From positions 1-61,764 of the forward strand of contig JAPSJS010000015.1 of NCBI GenBank assembly GCA_031178065.1: a stretch of DNA of 61,764 nucleotides, in the 5' to 3' direction. The notes under the pieces were generated by a model. It was not told where the DNA came from. It worked only from the letters and a program-made list of their open reading frames with translations, and searched no databases. The position numbers and the translations under genes were made by a program. The DNA comes from Altererythrobacter sp. (GTDB taxonomy: Bacteria > Pseudomonadota > Alphaproteobacteria > Sphingomonadales > Sphingomonadaceae). Shown here piece by piece: positions 34,020 to 43,635 of this stretch. Position 1 is the stretch's first letter. Each line of letters opens with the position of its first letter.

Positions 34020-34999
34020 ACCACACGATCGCCCATGATCGCCGGCGCGCCATGCTGCGGACCGCAATGGGGCCGACCATTGCGGCCGCGCTTGCCGACC
34101 CGTTGGTGATCGAGATCATGGTCAATCCCGACGGTGCACTCCGTCTCGATCGCCTGGGGGAAGGGCGCATCGACACCCTCGTTCGCTACGAGCCTGCGCG
34201 GACCGAGCGCATTGTCCGCCTCGTCGCTTCCTACGCCAAGATCGACGTCCATGCGAAGGCGCCGATCGTTTCGGCGGAGCTTCCGCCTCACGGCGATGGC
34301 GCGGGCGAGCGCTTCGAAGGTCTGCTGCCGCCAGTGGCGACAGCGCCATGCTTCTCGATCCGCAAGCCGGCAGGCCGGGTCTATACGCTCACCGATTATG
34401 TTGCAGGCGGCGTCATGTCACCCGAGGCCGCCAGGCTCCTCGCGCTCGGCGTCGTAGAGCGCCGCAACATTCTCGTCGCCGGCGGCACCAGCTCCGGCAA
34501 GACGACGCTGGTGAACGCCTTGCTCGCGGAGATGGCGCATCTCGACGAGCGTGTGATCCTCATCGAAGACACGCGTGAACTCCAGTCGCCCGCGCAGGAT
34601 ACCGTAGCCCTGCGCACCCATGCCGGCAGCACGACGATGGCCGATCTCGTGCGGTCCACTCTGCGCTTGCGTCCGGACCGGATCATCGTCGGCGAAGTGC
34701 GCGGCGCCGAAGCGCTGGACATGCTCAAGGCATGGAACACCGGCCATCCGGGCGGGATCGCCACGCTCCACGCCAATAGTGCTGCCTCGGCCCTCTACCG
34801 CCTCGAGCAGCTGATGCAGGAAGCGGTCACCACCGTTCCGCGACGTCTGATCGCCGATGCCATCGACATGATCGTGTTCATCGCTGGCCGAGGTACTGGC
34901 CGGCGCGTCGAAACCGTAGCGCGCGTCACCGGCCTCGAGACCGACGGGCGCTACGCCGTCTGCGACCTCCCCATTAACGTCCCGGATCAAGGAGCCTGA
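34016..34999 (+). CDS. trbB: Conjugal transfer ATPase TrbB (VirB11)
   Basis: This 327-residue VirB11/PulE-type hexameric ATPase has Walker A in VAGGTSSGKTTLVNALL, an Asp box (VILIEDTREL), Walker B region RIIVGEVRGAEALDML and the His box GHPGGIATLHANS. It energises pilus assembly and DNA transfer at the cytoplasmic face of the channel. The start overlaps the CopG stop. Confidence 0.92.
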   Translation: MNHTIAHDRRRAMLRTAMGPTIAAALADPLVIEIMVNPDGALRLDRLGEGRIDTLVRYEPARTERIVRLVASYAKIDVHAKAPIVSAELPPHGDGAGERFEGLLPPVATAPCFSIRKPAGRVYTLTDYVAGGVMSPEAARLLALGVVERRNILVAGGTSSGKTTLVNALLAEMAHLDERVILIEDTRELQSPAQDTVALRTHAGSTTMADLVRSTLRLRPDRIIVGEVRGAEALDMLKAWNTGHPGGIATLHANSAASALYRLEQLMQEAVTTVPRRLIADAIDMIVFIAGRGTGRRVETVARVTGLETDGRYAVCDLPINVPDQGA

Positions 35000-35001
35000 C
35001 C

Positions 35002-35331
35002 ATGATCGTGCTCACCCGCCGCTATCGCCTTGCGCCTCTGCTGCTTGTTGCTCTCCTCGCTGTCAGTGCCGCGAGCGGCGTCTCCGCCAGCGGCTCCGGC
35101 ATGCCGTGGGAGGAACCGCTGCAACAGGTGCTCGAATCCGTTCAGGGCCCCGTCGCCAAGATCATCGCGGTCATAATTATCATAACCACCGGCCTGACCC
35201 TCGCCTTCGGGGAAACCGCGGGCGGCTTCCGGCGGCTGATCCAGATCGTGTTCGGTCTGTCGATTGCCTTCGCCGCGTCCTCCTTCTTCCTCAGCTTCTT
35301 CAGCTTCGGCGGCGGAGCGCTGGTCGCATGA
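35002..35331 (+). CDS. trbC: Conjugal pilin TrbC (VirB2)
   Basis: This 109-residue precursor has a signal peptide (LLLVALLAVSAASGVSAS) followed by two hydrophobic helices (IIAVIIIITTGLTLAFG; IQIVFGLSIAFAASSFFLSFF) separated by a short basic loop (GGFRR), the VirB2/TrbC prepilin layout. It begins two bases after trbB, and its stop overlaps the trbD start. Confidence 0.88.
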   Translation: MIVLTRRYRLAPLLLVALLAVSAASGVSASGSGMPWEEPLQQVLESVQGPVAKIIAVIIIITTGLTLAFGETAGGFRRLIQIVFGLSIAFAASSFFLSFFSFGGGALVA

Positions 35332-35588
35332 ACCACATCGACGGCTTTGAAGCGCCGATCCACGGAGCGCTCGGGCAACCGATCCTGCTGGGCGGCGCGC
35401 CGCGCGGCCTCGCGATCGTCAACGGCACGATCGCAGCGGCGATCGGCCTCGGACTCCAGCAGTGGGCGGTCGGCCTTACGCTCTGGGTGCTCGGACACAG
35501 CCTGGCGGTGTTCGCCGCGCGCCGCGACCCCGACTTCCCGCAGATCCTGATGCGGCATCTTCGCCAGCGAGGGTATTTCTCATGCTAG
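35328..35588 (+). CDS. trbD: Conjugal transfer protein TrbD (VirB3)
   Basis: This 86-residue membrane protein of VirB3 type has an amphipathic start (EAPIHGALGQPILLGGAPRGLAI), two adjacent hydrophobic helices (IVNGTIAAAIGLGLQQWAVGLTLWVLGHSL) and the tail DPDFPQILMRHLRQRGYF. It works with TrbE at the inner membrane. Its end overlaps the trbE start by seven bases. Confidence 0.88.
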   Translation: MNHIDGFEAPIHGALGQPILLGGAPRGLAIVNGTIAAAIGLGLQQWAVGLTLWVLGHSLAVFAARRDPDFPQILMRHLRQRGYFSC

Positions 35589-38041
35589 CTCTGCACGAAT
35601 ATCGGCTGCGCGCCGACCGGCTTGCCGATCATTTGCCGTGGGCAGCGCTCGCCGCGCCGGGCGTCGTGCTCAACAAGGACGGGAGCTTCCAGCGAACGTT
35701 CGTGTTTCGCGGCCCCGATCTCGAGAGCGCCAACGAGGCAGAACTCGTCGGCACCTGCGCTCGGGTCAACAACATCCTCAAGCGTCTGGGCACGGGGTGG
35801 GCGTTCTTCTTCGATGCCGAACGGATCGAGGCGCCGGCCTACCCCGCAAGCTGCTTCCCCGATCCAGCGTCCTGGCTCGTCGACGAGGAACGGCGCGCCG
35901 ACTTCGAAGCTGCTGGCACCCACTTCGAGAGCCACTTCCGACTGACACTGGTCTGGCTTCCGCCAGCCGACGGTACCGACGCGGCGAACCGCTTTCTGAT
36001 CGACCGTCCGGAGGCGAAGAAGGGGCGCGACTGGCACGGCGCGCTTGCGGCGTTCGTCTCGGAGACGGACCGCGTTCTCGACCTCCTCGCCGGCGTCATG
36101 CCCGAAGTGCGTGCGCTCGGCTCGGCCGACACCCTCACGTACCTCCATTCGGCGATTTCCGAGCGGCGGCACCGCGTCGCCGTCCCGGATACGCCGATGT
36201 ATCTCGACGGGTTGATCGTCGACACTCCCTTGACCGGCGGTCTCGCGCCGCGTCTCGGAGATCGGCATCTGCGCACGCTGACCGTGCTCGGCTTTCCCGG
36301 GATGAGCCGGCCCGCCGTATTCGACGCGCTCAATGGTGTGGATTTCGGCTATCGCTGGGTCACGCGCTTCATCGCACTCGACAAGGCGGATGCCGGCAAA
36401 GCGCTGACTAAACTCAGGCGCCAGTGGTTCAACAAGCGCAAATCCATCGCGGCGATGCTGCGGGAAGTGCTCTACAACGAGCCCGCACAGCTGCTCGACA
36501 GCGATGCCGACAACAAGGCCGCCGATGCCGACCTCGCGCTACAGGCGCTGGGCGGCGACCATGTCGCCTTCGGCTATCTCACCGCGACGATCACCGTGGC
36601 CGATGAGGACCCGGCGCGTGCGGACGAGAAGGTCCGCGCCATAGAGCGGATCGTGAACGGGCTCGGCTTCACCTGCATTCGAGAGAGCGTCAATGCCGTC
36701 GAAGCGTGGCTGTCGTCGCTGCCGGGCCATCTTTACGCAAACGTTCGCCAGCCGCTCATCCATACCCTCAACCTGGCGCACCTGATGCCGCTTTCGGCCG
36801 TATGGGCAGGGCCAACCGGGAACGCCCATCTGGAAGGACCGCCGCTGCTGCATGCCCGAACGGCGGGATCCACACCATTCCGCCTCTCGACCCATGTCGG
36901 AGATGTGGGACACATGCTGGTCGTCGGGCCGACCGGTGCCGGCAAGTCGGTGCTGCTCGCCTTGATGGCGCTGCAGTTCCGGCGATACCGCGATGCGCAG
37001 CTCTTCGTCTTCGACAAGGGGTTTTCCGCCCGCGCGGCGACATTGGCGATGGGCGGGGCGCATCATACGCTGGGCGTCGGCGGCGAGGGCGCAGGCGAGG
37101 TGTCCTTTCAGCCTTTGCGTGGGATCGATGCTCCTGCCGAACGCGCCTGGGCGGCCGAGTGGATCGCGGCGCTGATCGCCGGGGAGGGCATCCCTGTCAC
37201 GCCGGAGATCAAGAACTACGTCTGGTCGGCGCTGGAGAGTCTCGCCTCCGCGCCGCCGGGCGAACGGACGCTCACCGGCTTGTCGCTTCTCCTGCAGTCT
37301 TCTGATCTCAGGATCGCGCTCGCGCCCTACACCTTGGAGGGAGCATTTGGACGCCTGCTGGATGCGGCGGAACCCAATCCGAAGCTCGGCGAGATCGAGT
37401 GCTTCGAAACCGAAGCGCTGATGGGGCAGTCAGCTATTGTCGCGCCGGTCCTGTCGTATCTGTTCCACCGTCTTGAAGAGCGGTTCGACGGCCGGCCGAC
37501 GCTCCTCATCCTCGACGAAGCCTGGATCTTCCTCGATCATCCGCTGTTCGCAGCGCGGATCCGCGAATGGCTGAAAACGCTGCGCAAGAAGAACGTCGCG
37601 GTGATTTTCGCGACCCAGAGCCTTGCCGACATAGCAGATAGCAGCATCGCGCCGGCGATCATCGAGAGCTGCCCGCAGCGCATTCTGCTCCCCAATGACC
37701 GCGCGATCGAGCCTCAGTCGCGGGAGATCTACGGGCGTTTCGGGCTCAACGAGCGCCAGATCGAACTGGTCGCGAGCGCGACGGCCAAGCGTCACTACTA
37801 CCTCCAGTCGGCGCGCGGGAACCGCCTATTCGAGCTCGGGCTCGGTCCCGTCGCCTTGGCACTGTGCGGCGCGTCCGACCCGGACTGCCAACGCCTGATC
37901 GATCGGTTGCTCGCCGAGGGCGGCACTGCCGAATTCGCGTCCCGCTTTCTCGCTGCCCGCGATCTCGCGTGGGCCGCCGACCTGCTCGCCTCCTTTCCCA
38001 ATCCCCAAGCCGAACGCCAGTCCAAGGAGACCGCGCCATGA
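35582..38041 (+). CDS. trbE: Conjugal transfer ATPase TrbE (VirB4)
   Basis: This 819-residue VirB4-type ATPase, the largest and most conserved motor of the type IV secretion system, has an N-terminal CagE/TrbE-VirB4 domain (HEYRLRADRLADHLPWAALAAPGVVLNKDGSF), Walker A VVGPTGAGKSVLLALMALQF and Walker B TLLILDEAWIFLDHP followed by FATQSLADIADS. It spans the usual length. ATG at 35582 lies within the end of trbD; the stop overlaps the trbJ start. Confidence 0.93.
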   Translation: MLALHEYRLRADRLADHLPWAALAAPGVVLNKDGSFQRTFVFRGPDLESANEAELVGTCARVNNILKRLGTGWAFFFDAERIEAPAYPASCFPDPASWLVDEERRADFEAAGTHFESHFRLTLVWLPPADGTDAANRFLIDRPEAKKGRDWHGALAAFVSETDRVLDLLAGVMPEVRALGSADTLTYLHSAISERRHRVAVPDTPMYLDGLIVDTPLTGGLAPRLGDRHLRTLTVLGFPGMSRPAVFDALNGVDFGYRWVTRFIALDKADAGKALTKLRRQWFNKRKSIAAMLREVLYNEPAQLLDSDADNKAADADLALQALGGDHVAFGYLTATITVADEDPARADEKVRAIERIVNGLGFTCIRESVNAVEAWLSSLPGHLYANVRQPLIHTLNLAHLMPLSAVWAGPTGNAHLEGPPLLHARTAGSTPFRLSTHVGDVGHMLVVGPTGAGKSVLLALMALQFRRYRDAQLFVFDKGFSARAATLAMGGAHHTLGVGGEGAGEVSFQPLRGIDAPAERAWAAEWIAALIAGEGIPVTPEIKNYVWSALESLASAPPGERTLTGLSLLLQSSDLRIALAPYTLEGAFGRLLDAAEPNPKLGEIECFETEALMGQSAIVAPVLSYLFHRLEERFDGRPTLLILDEAWIFLDHPLFAARIREWLKTLRKKNVAVIFATQSLADIADSSIAPAIIESCPQRILLPNDRAIEPQSREIYGRFGLNERQIELVASATAKRHYYLQSARGNRLFELGLGPVALALCGASDPDCQRLIDRLLAEGGTAEFASRFLAARDLAWAADLLASFPNPQAERQSKETAP

Positions 38042-38796
38042 TGTCTGTACTTACCGCCCGTCGACGCCGCGTCGGCAGATATGCCTGCCTCGCTCTCCTG
38101 CCGTCCGCCCTGATCGGATCGCTCGCGGTAGACGCCCAGCTTTCCCCCGCCGCCGCGCAGATCTCGGTGTTCGATCCGGCCAACTACCGGCAGAACCTGC
38201 TCTCTGCGGCGCGGGCGCTCCAGCAAGTCGACAATCAGATCCGGTCGCTTCAGAACCAGGCAGCGATGCTGACCCAGATGGAGAAGAACCTCCAGCGCGT
38301 CGATTTCGCCGAACTGGCAGAGCTCGAGCGAACCTTGCAGAAGATCGATGGTCTGATGCGCCGCGCCGAAGGCATCGAGTTCGACGCAGCTCAGGTCGAC
38401 GCGCAGTTCCGCAGCCTCTTTCCTGAAGGACGCCCGCAAGGCGATGTCGCGCAAGGCATTGCGGCGGCGCAGGCCCGGCTCGACACAGCGCGCGCGGCCT
38501 TGCGGCACACGCTCGGCGTCCAGGCACAGGTCGTCGGCAATGTTCGTCAGGATGCCGAAGCTCTGGCTGGGATCGTCGCGCGCAGCCAAGGCGCCGAAGG
38601 CGCGCTCCAGGCCGCGCAAACCACCAACCAGTTGCTGGCGCTGACGGCCAAGCAGCAATTCCAGATCCAGAACATGATGGCGGCGCAATACCGCGCCGAT
38701 GCCATCGAACGCGCTCGCCGCATCCAGGCCGAGCGCGACGCGCGCGCGGCAACCGCGCGCTTTCTCGGATCCGGCTCGGCCTACACCCCCCAGTAG
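38038..38796 (+). CDS. trbJ: Conjugal transfer protein TrbJ (VirB5)
   Basis: This 252-residue periplasmic protein has an N-terminal signal peptide (ACLALLPSALIGSLAVDAQLSPAAAQ) and a largely helical coiled-coil body (QQVDNQIRSLQNQAAMLTQMEKNLQRV), as in TrbJ/VirB5 minor pilin-associated proteins. The start overlaps the trbE stop (ATGA). The 113 bases downstream contain no convincing trbK. Confidence 0.88.
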   Translation: MMSVLTARRRRVGRYACLALLPSALIGSLAVDAQLSPAAAQISVFDPANYRQNLLSAARALQQVDNQIRSLQNQAAMLTQMEKNLQRVDFAELAELERTLQKIDGLMRRAEGIEFDAAQVDAQFRSLFPEGRPQGDVAQGIAAAQARLDTARAALRHTLGVQAQVVGNVRQDAEALAGIVARSQGAEGALQAAQTTNQLLALTAKQQFQIQNMMAAQYRADAIERARRIQAERDARAATARFLGSGSAYTPQ

Positions 38797-38909
38797 GCAC
38801 AGCCGGTGCGGGCGAGGGCGTTTCCTGTGCCGCCTTCGCCGCCGCGGGGCGCGTGCCCCCTCGGACATCCCGCGGCATCCGCCGCTTTCAGCCAGTCAAC
38901 GGTGCCCTG

Positions 38910-40208
38910 ATGAACGACCTCAATGTCATCGACCGGTTCATGGAGACCTTCATCCGCTACATCGACAGCGGGTTCGGGCTTCTAGGCGGCGACGTCGCCT
39001 TTCTGTCGAGCGCGCTGATCGTCCTCGACGTGACGCTTGCCGGGCTGTTCTGGGCCATGGGCGGTGAGCAGGACGTCATTGGGCGTTTCTTGAGGAAGAT
39101 TCTCTACGTCGGGGCTTTCGCCTTCATCCTGGGCAACTTCTCCCGCCTTGCAGACATCGTCTTCCGCTCGTTTGCCGCGGCAGGGATTACCGCCGGCGGA
39201 GGCGGGATCTCGGCCGATGATCTGCTGAGGCCCGGGCAGCTCGCTGGCACCGGCTTCGAAGCAGCCTGGCCGCTTCTCGAGCAAGTCTCCGAGCTCATGG
39301 GTTTCACGACCTTCTTCGACAATTTTCTCGCGATCGCGGTGCTGCTGTTCGCCTGGGGAATCGTGATCCTCGCCTTCTTCGTTCTCGCGGTGCAGCTCTT
39401 CGTCACGATCATCGAGTTCAAGCTGACAACCCTTGCCGGCTTCATCCTGGTGCCGTTCGCGCTGTGGAACCGCACAAGCTTCCTTGCCGAGCGCGTGCTC
39501 GGGAGCGTGGTCAGTTCCGGCATCAAGGTCATGGTCCTTGCCGTCATCGTCGGGATCGGATCGGGTTTCTTTGCCGATTTCACGAGCGCACTCCAAGGCG
39601 AGGAACCCGACATCGGCCAGGCGATGAGCCTGATGCTGGCTTCGCTGACGCTGTTCGGTCTCGGCATCTTTGGCCCCGGCATTGCTTCTGGCCTGGTCGC
39701 CGGCGCGCCCCAGCTCGGCGCCGGCGCGGCCGTTGGTGCTGCGGCCGGCGCGGTCGGCGCGGCCGCAATGACGGGCGGTGCCGCTCTCGCTGCAGGCCGC
39801 ATGGCCGGCGGCGCTGCTCTGGGGGCGATCCGGGCAGGCACGACAGTCGGATCGGCTGCCTCGACGGCATACAAGCTCGGGCAGGAGGCTTCCGGCTCTT
39901 CGACGATCGGTGCCGGCGTGGGAGGTGTGGCCCGCGCGGGCGGCAGTGCGCTCAAGCAGAAGGCCAGTGCCGCGCTGGGCGTCTCGGAAGCAGCTTCTGC
40001 CGGACGATCGGGCGCATGGGCGGCGCTGCATGGTACGGCAGGCTCCAGCGCCGCGGCCGGCGGCGGCGATCAGCGGCCTGCATGGGCGCGCGCGATGAAG
40101 CGCCAGCAAGACATGCGCCACCATCGCCAGACCGCGATCCATACCCTGCGCGACGGCGAGCGCGGCGGCGCCTCGGCAACTCCCGACATCAAGGAAAAGG
40201 AGGACTGA
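38910..40208 (+). CDS. trbL: Conjugal transfer protein TrbL (VirB6)
   Basis: This 432-residue polytopic inner-membrane protein of the VirB6/TrbL family has six or so membrane helices in the first 280 residues (for example FLAIAVLLFAWGIVILAFFVLAVQLF), then a long Ala/Gly/Ser-rich, basic C-terminal tail with no helices. It forms part of the translocation channel. The ATG at 38910 follows an unconserved leader. Confidence 0.9.
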   Translation: MNDLNVIDRFMETFIRYIDSGFGLLGGDVAFLSSALIVLDVTLAGLFWAMGGEQDVIGRFLRKILYVGAFAFILGNFSRLADIVFRSFAAAGITAGGGGISADDLLRPGQLAGTGFEAAWPLLEQVSELMGFTTFFDNFLAIAVLLFAWGIVILAFFVLAVQLFVTIIEFKLTTLAGFILVPFALWNRTSFLAERVLGSVVSSGIKVMVLAVIVGIGSGFFADFTSALQGEEPDIGQAMSLMLASLTLFGLGIFGPGIASGLVAGAPQLGAGAAVGAAAGAVGAAAMTGGAALAAGRMAGGAALGAIRAGTTVGSAASTAYKLGQEASGSSTIGAGVGGVARAGGSALKQKASAALGVSEAASAGRSGAWAALHGTAGSSAAAGGGDQRPAWARAMKRQQDMRHHRQTAIHTLRDGERGGASATPDIKEKED

Positions 40209-40214
40209 TCCATC

Positions 40215-40991
40215 ATGCTCTTCAGGCGAAGCATCCAGCGCTATGGCCGCACGCCGGCCCCCGAGACGCCGTTCCAGCGGGCGGGGCAGTTGTGGGACGA
40301 GCGCATCGGTTCTGCGCGCGTGCAGGCGCGCAACTGGCGTCTCATGGCGTTCGGCGGTCTCATGCTGTCGAGCGCGATGTCCGCTGCCCTCATCTGGCAG
40401 TCGCTGCAGAGCCGGGTGATCCCCTATGTCGTCGAAGTCGACCGGCTCGGTGCGGCGCGTGCTGTCGCTCCGGCCGATGCCGAGTTTACGCCAAGCGACC
40501 CGCAGATTGCTTGGTACCTTGCCGAGTTCATCCGCGCTGTGCGCACGGTCTCGCTCGATCCGGTGTTGATGCGGCGTGACTGGCTGACCGCCTATGACTT
40601 CGTGACGCAGCGCGGTGCGCGTTTCCTTGGCGAATATGCGCGTACCGAGAAGCCGTTCGATCAGATTGGCGAGCGAACCGTCAGCATCCAGATCACAAGC
40701 GTTGTGCGTGCGTCGGATCACTCGTTCCAGATCGAGTGGACCGAGACTCATTTCGAACGCGGCGCAAAGTCCGGCGCGAGCAATTGGACAGCAATCCTCG
40801 GCGTTCAGACGCGGCCACCACGATCCGCCGAGGAGCTCAGGCGAAATCCGCTCGGCATCTACATCGATGCGATCGACTGGAGCCAAAAAGTCTCCCCGCC
40901 GCAATCATCAGCGCCAGCAAGCGCGCCGTCGCTCACGCACCAAACCGCGCCCGACGCCAATCAGGACCAAACGACGGAGGATCTCTCATGA
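40215..40991 (+). CDS. trbF: Conjugal transfer protein TrbF (VirB8)
   Basis: This 258-residue VirB8-like protein has a short cytoplasmic start (TPFQRAGQLWDERIGSARVQARNWRL), one membrane helix (MAFGGLMLSSAMSAALIWQSL) and a periplasmic NTF2-like domain (PSDPQIAWYLAEFIRAVRTVSLDPVL). It nucleates assembly of the core channel. The stop overlaps trbG. Confidence 0.9.
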   Translation: MLFRRSIQRYGRTPAPETPFQRAGQLWDERIGSARVQARNWRLMAFGGLMLSSAMSAALIWQSLQSRVIPYVVEVDRLGAARAVAPADAEFTPSDPQIAWYLAEFIRAVRTVSLDPVLMRRDWLTAYDFVTQRGARFLGEYARTEKPFDQIGERTVSIQITSVVRASDHSFQIEWTETHFERGAKSGASNWTAILGVQTRPPRSAEELRRNPLGIYIDAIDWSQKVSPPQSSAPASAPSLTHQTAPDANQDQTTEDLS

Positions 40992-41824
40992 GATATCGCT
41001 TCGACCGCGCATTCTTCCTCGCGGCAGCCGCAATAACCGTGGGCTGCGCAGTTGCTGGCGGCGCCCGAGCCGAAGCGCGGCAATCACCGCAGCAGCCGGC
41101 GGCTCTGCATGCGCCGGTCAGCGCGGCCCGCACATACACCTTCGTCGAAGGTGCGATCTACGCGGTCCAAACATCCCCCGGAAGGGTAACGGACATCGCG
41201 CTCCAGGCAGGAGAGGTCCTCGGCGCCGTCGCCAGCGGCGACACGGCGCGCTGGGTCATCGGCGATACGATCAGCGGATCGGCCGATGCGGTTCGGCCCC
41301 ACGTTCTGATCAAGCCAATCGCCGCCGGGTTGTCGACCAACCTGATCATCACGACCGACCGCCGCGTCTATCATCTCACGGTCAGCAGTGATGCAGACGG
41401 TGCGATGTCGTCGGTAACGTGGTCCTATCCGCAAGACGCGCTGATGGCCTTAAAGCAGAAAGACGCTGCCGCGAGAGCTGTGGCGCCTGTGGCGTCGGCA
41501 ATTGCGATCGACGAGCTTCGCTTCGATTACGCGATTACCGGTGATGAACCCTCCTGGCGTCCGCTGCGCGTGTTCGACGACGGACGGCAGACCTTCATCC
41601 AGTTTCCTGCCTCGATTACAGTCGGCGAGGCGCCGCCGCTGTTCCTCGTGGGCCAGACGGGCGAAGCCGAGCTGGTGAACTATCGCATGCGCGGGCGCTA
41701 CTACGTGGTCGACCGCCTGTTCGATCTGGCCGAGCTCCGCCTCGGCACCAAGGATCAGAAGATCGTCCGCATTCGGCGGATCGGCGATGCAGGACGCGCC
41801 AGGCGTGAACGGAGGCGGCGGTGA
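40988..41824 (+). CDS. trbG: Conjugal transfer protein TrbG (VirB9)
   Basis: This 278-residue outer-membrane-complex protein has a signal peptide (FFLAAAAITVGCAVAGGARAEA), then a VirB9-type beta domain: YTFVEGAIYAVQTSPGRVTDIALQAGEVL and the C-terminal FDYAITGDEPSWRPLRVFDDGRQTFIQFP. GGAGG seven bases upstream supports the ATG at 40988, which overlaps the trbF stop. Confidence 0.9.
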   Translation: MRYRFDRAFFLAAAAITVGCAVAGGARAEARQSPQQPAALHAPVSAARTYTFVEGAIYAVQTSPGRVTDIALQAGEVLGAVASGDTARWVIGDTISGSADAVRPHVLIKPIAAGLSTNLIITTDRRVYHLTVSSDADGAMSSVTWSYPQDALMALKQKDAAARAVAPVASAIAIDELRFDYAITGDEPSWRPLRVFDDGRQTFIQFPASITVGEAPPLFLVGQTGEAELVNYRMRGRYYVVDRLFDLAELRLGTKDQKIVRIRRIGDAGRARRERRRR

Positions 41825-42990
41825 GCGAGCCAGCCGAAACGCCGCCGCCCAAGTGTGATCCCGAGGCGCTTTCGCTTCGTGCGCGGCCCGCACCTGCAAT
41901 TCGCTTCAAACGCGAAGTTGTCATTGGCGCCGTAGCGCTCGCGGCGCTCGGCATTTTTGCCGTCGCCTGGATCGCGCTGAAGCCGTCCGACGCTCCCATC
42001 GGTCCGGCTGAGGGCGACGCCGCTATCAATTTGAGCGCACCCACCGACACGCTTGCTCAGCTTCCGGCGAGTTACGAAGACGTGCCCGAGCTTGGTCCGC
42101 CGCTTCCAGGCGATCTCGGACGGCCAATTCTGCGCCGCCGGCAACTATCGGAGGAGGCCGTGGAAGATCGCGCGGACGCTATGATCGATCAGCAGGCGGT
42201 CGATGAGCGGGCGCAAGAGCTGGCGGACAAGCAGGCCGCGCTCGCGTCTGCTATTCTTGCGCAGACTTCCTCTCCGGCGCCTCAGCCGATGACGCAAATG
42301 GAAAAGGGAAGGGCGCCAAGCGGACAGGTCTCCCTCGCTCCAGAGCGGTCAGCAGATGCGAACACAACGGACCGCGGCACGGCGGGACGATCACATACGG
42401 CGAACCTGAATCCGGTGGAGCCGCCGGCATCGCCCTACATGCTGAACGCGGGAAGTGTGATCGCCGCCAGTCTGATCACTGGCCTTCGATCGGATCTCCC
42501 CGGCCTGGTTGTGGCGCAAGTGACCGAGCGTGTGTTCGACAGCGCAACCGGGCGCGTGCTGCTCATCCCGCAAGGCGCGCGCCTTATCGGTAGCTATGAC
42601 AGCACCCTTGCCTTTGGACAGCGGCGCGCGCTCATCGTGTGGCAGCGGCTTGTTCTTCCGGACGGGTCATCGCTCACGCTCGATGAGGTGCCGGCGGCGG
42701 ATCCGTCAGGTTACGCCGGCCTCGCTGATCAGGTGGATTTCCATACTTGGTCTCTAGTGAAGGGCGCTGCGATCTCGACGCTGCTGAGCATCGGATCAAA
42801 CCTCACCTTCTCGGATGAAAGTGATCTCGTGGAGGCGATCCGCGAGGCGACGCAGCAAAACACGACCCGCGCCGGCGATCAGCTCGTATCGCGCAGCCTG
42901 TCGATTCAACCGACGATCACCGTTCGGCCAGGTGCACCTGTGCGCTTGATCGTGCACCGCGACCTCATTCTTCAGCCATGGCAGGAATAG
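41821..42990 (+). CDS. trbI: Conjugal transfer protein TrbI (VirB10)
   Basis: This 389-residue protein spans the envelope: a short cytoplasmic start, one membrane helix (VVIGAVALAALGIFAVAWIAL), a disordered Pro-rich linker, and the VirB10 beta-barrel domain (ASPYMLNAGSVIAASLITGLRSDLPGLVVAQVTERVFDS, IPQGARLIGSYDS). It links inner-membrane ATPases to the outer-membrane ring. The GTG start overlaps the trbG stop. Confidence 0.92.
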   Translation: MSEPAETPPPKCDPEALSLRARPAPAIRFKREVVIGAVALAALGIFAVAWIALKPSDAPIGPAEGDAAINLSAPTDTLAQLPASYEDVPELGPPLPGDLGRPILRRRQLSEEAVEDRADAMIDQQAVDERAQELADKQAALASAILAQTSSPAPQPMTQMEKGRAPSGQVSLAPERSADANTTDRGTAGRSHTANLNPVEPPASPYMLNAGSVIAASLITGLRSDLPGLVVAQVTERVFDSATGRVLLIPQGARLIGSYDSTLAFGQRRALIVWQRLVLPDGSSLTLDEVPAADPSGYAGLADQVDFHTWSLVKGAAISTLLSIGSNLTFSDESDLVEAIREATQQNTTRAGDQLVSRSLSIQPTITVRPGAPVRLIVHRDLILQPWQE

Positions 42991-43001
42991 GAGCAGACTC
43001 T

Positions 43002-43220
43002 ATGTCACTCAAACTCACCAAGCTCCCGGAGCGCACGCCCGTCAAGCTGACGATCAGCGTTCCGCCGGACCTCAGCCTTGCCCTTTCGGACTACGCGGAA
43101 ATCTACCGGGAGCAGTATGGCGAGGCGGAATCGGTCGCCGATCTGGTGCCGCACATGCTTCGCGCATTCCTCGACAGCGATCGTGGCTTCGCAAGGGCGC
43201 GGAAGGCGAGAGCGTCGTGA
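43002..43220 (+). CDS. DUF2274 family protein
   Basis: This 72-residue protein follows trbI in sphingomonad and rhizobial conjugation operons. It has a ribbon-helix-helix-like start (LKLTKLPERTPVKLTISVPPDLSLALSDYAEIY) and a helical end (VADLVPHMLRAFLDSDRGF). It is probably a small DNA-binding or accessory transfer protein. Its stop overlaps the next GTG. Confidence 0.8.
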   Translation: MSLKLTKLPERTPVKLTISVPPDLSLALSDYAEIYREQYGEAESVADLVPHMLRAFLDSDRGFARARKARAS

Positions 43221-43471
43221 GCGCGCAGCCCCGCGGCGCTTCGGATCGTACCGGTAGTGCGACGGGCGTTCTCGATGGGGAGACGCGCCCCATCTGCGTC
43301 CGTGTCGACCAAGCAATGCAGATGCTCGGGATTGGCAAGACAAAGATCTACGAGCTCTTTTCTGACGGTGAGCTGGAAACGATCCACATCGGTCGGCGGA
43401 CCCTTGTCCTTCGCGACAGCATCGACCGAATGATCGAACGGCTTCGGCGATCCGGTCGCCACAGCAGCTAG
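43217..43471 (+). CDS. Excisionase/AlpA-like helix-turn-helix protein
   Basis: This 84-residue protein has a MerR-type winged helix-turn-helix as in excisionases: VRVDQAMQMLGIGKTKIYELFSDGELETIHIGRRTLVLRDSIDRMIERL. The pattern of a strand-helix-turn followed by a positively charged wing is clear. The GTG start at 43217 overlaps the DUF2274 stop. As last gene of the transfer operon it may control excision or transcription, although no integrase is found in the window. Confidence 0.7.
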   Translation: MSAQPRGASDRTGSATGVLDGETRPICVRVDQAMQMLGIGKTKIYELFSDGELETIHIGRRTLVLRDSIDRMIERLRRSGRHSS

Positions 43472-43635
43472 CGCAATCGGATCCACCTTCCGTGCCTTGG
43501 TGTCGGCGACGGATGCGCCTGGCAAGCGGCCATGCGCTGTATACGGCAGGCCCCAGCACCTTAGACCCTGTTCACAAGACTTCAGTCGAAGGCGCGTTGA
43601 GGCGTGCAGCCTCAAGCGGCAAACTCCGCGGTCTA

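Noticed and set aside
38797-38909. A trbK-like small gene between trbJ and trbL
   Set aside because: The only frame (GTG, about 35 codons, Pro-rich) lacks a lipobox or membrane helix expected for TrbK.
38982-40904. A 640-codon minus-strand open frame opposite trbL/trbF
   Set aside because: It is antisense to well-conserved transfer genes, and its composition is explained by their codon bias.
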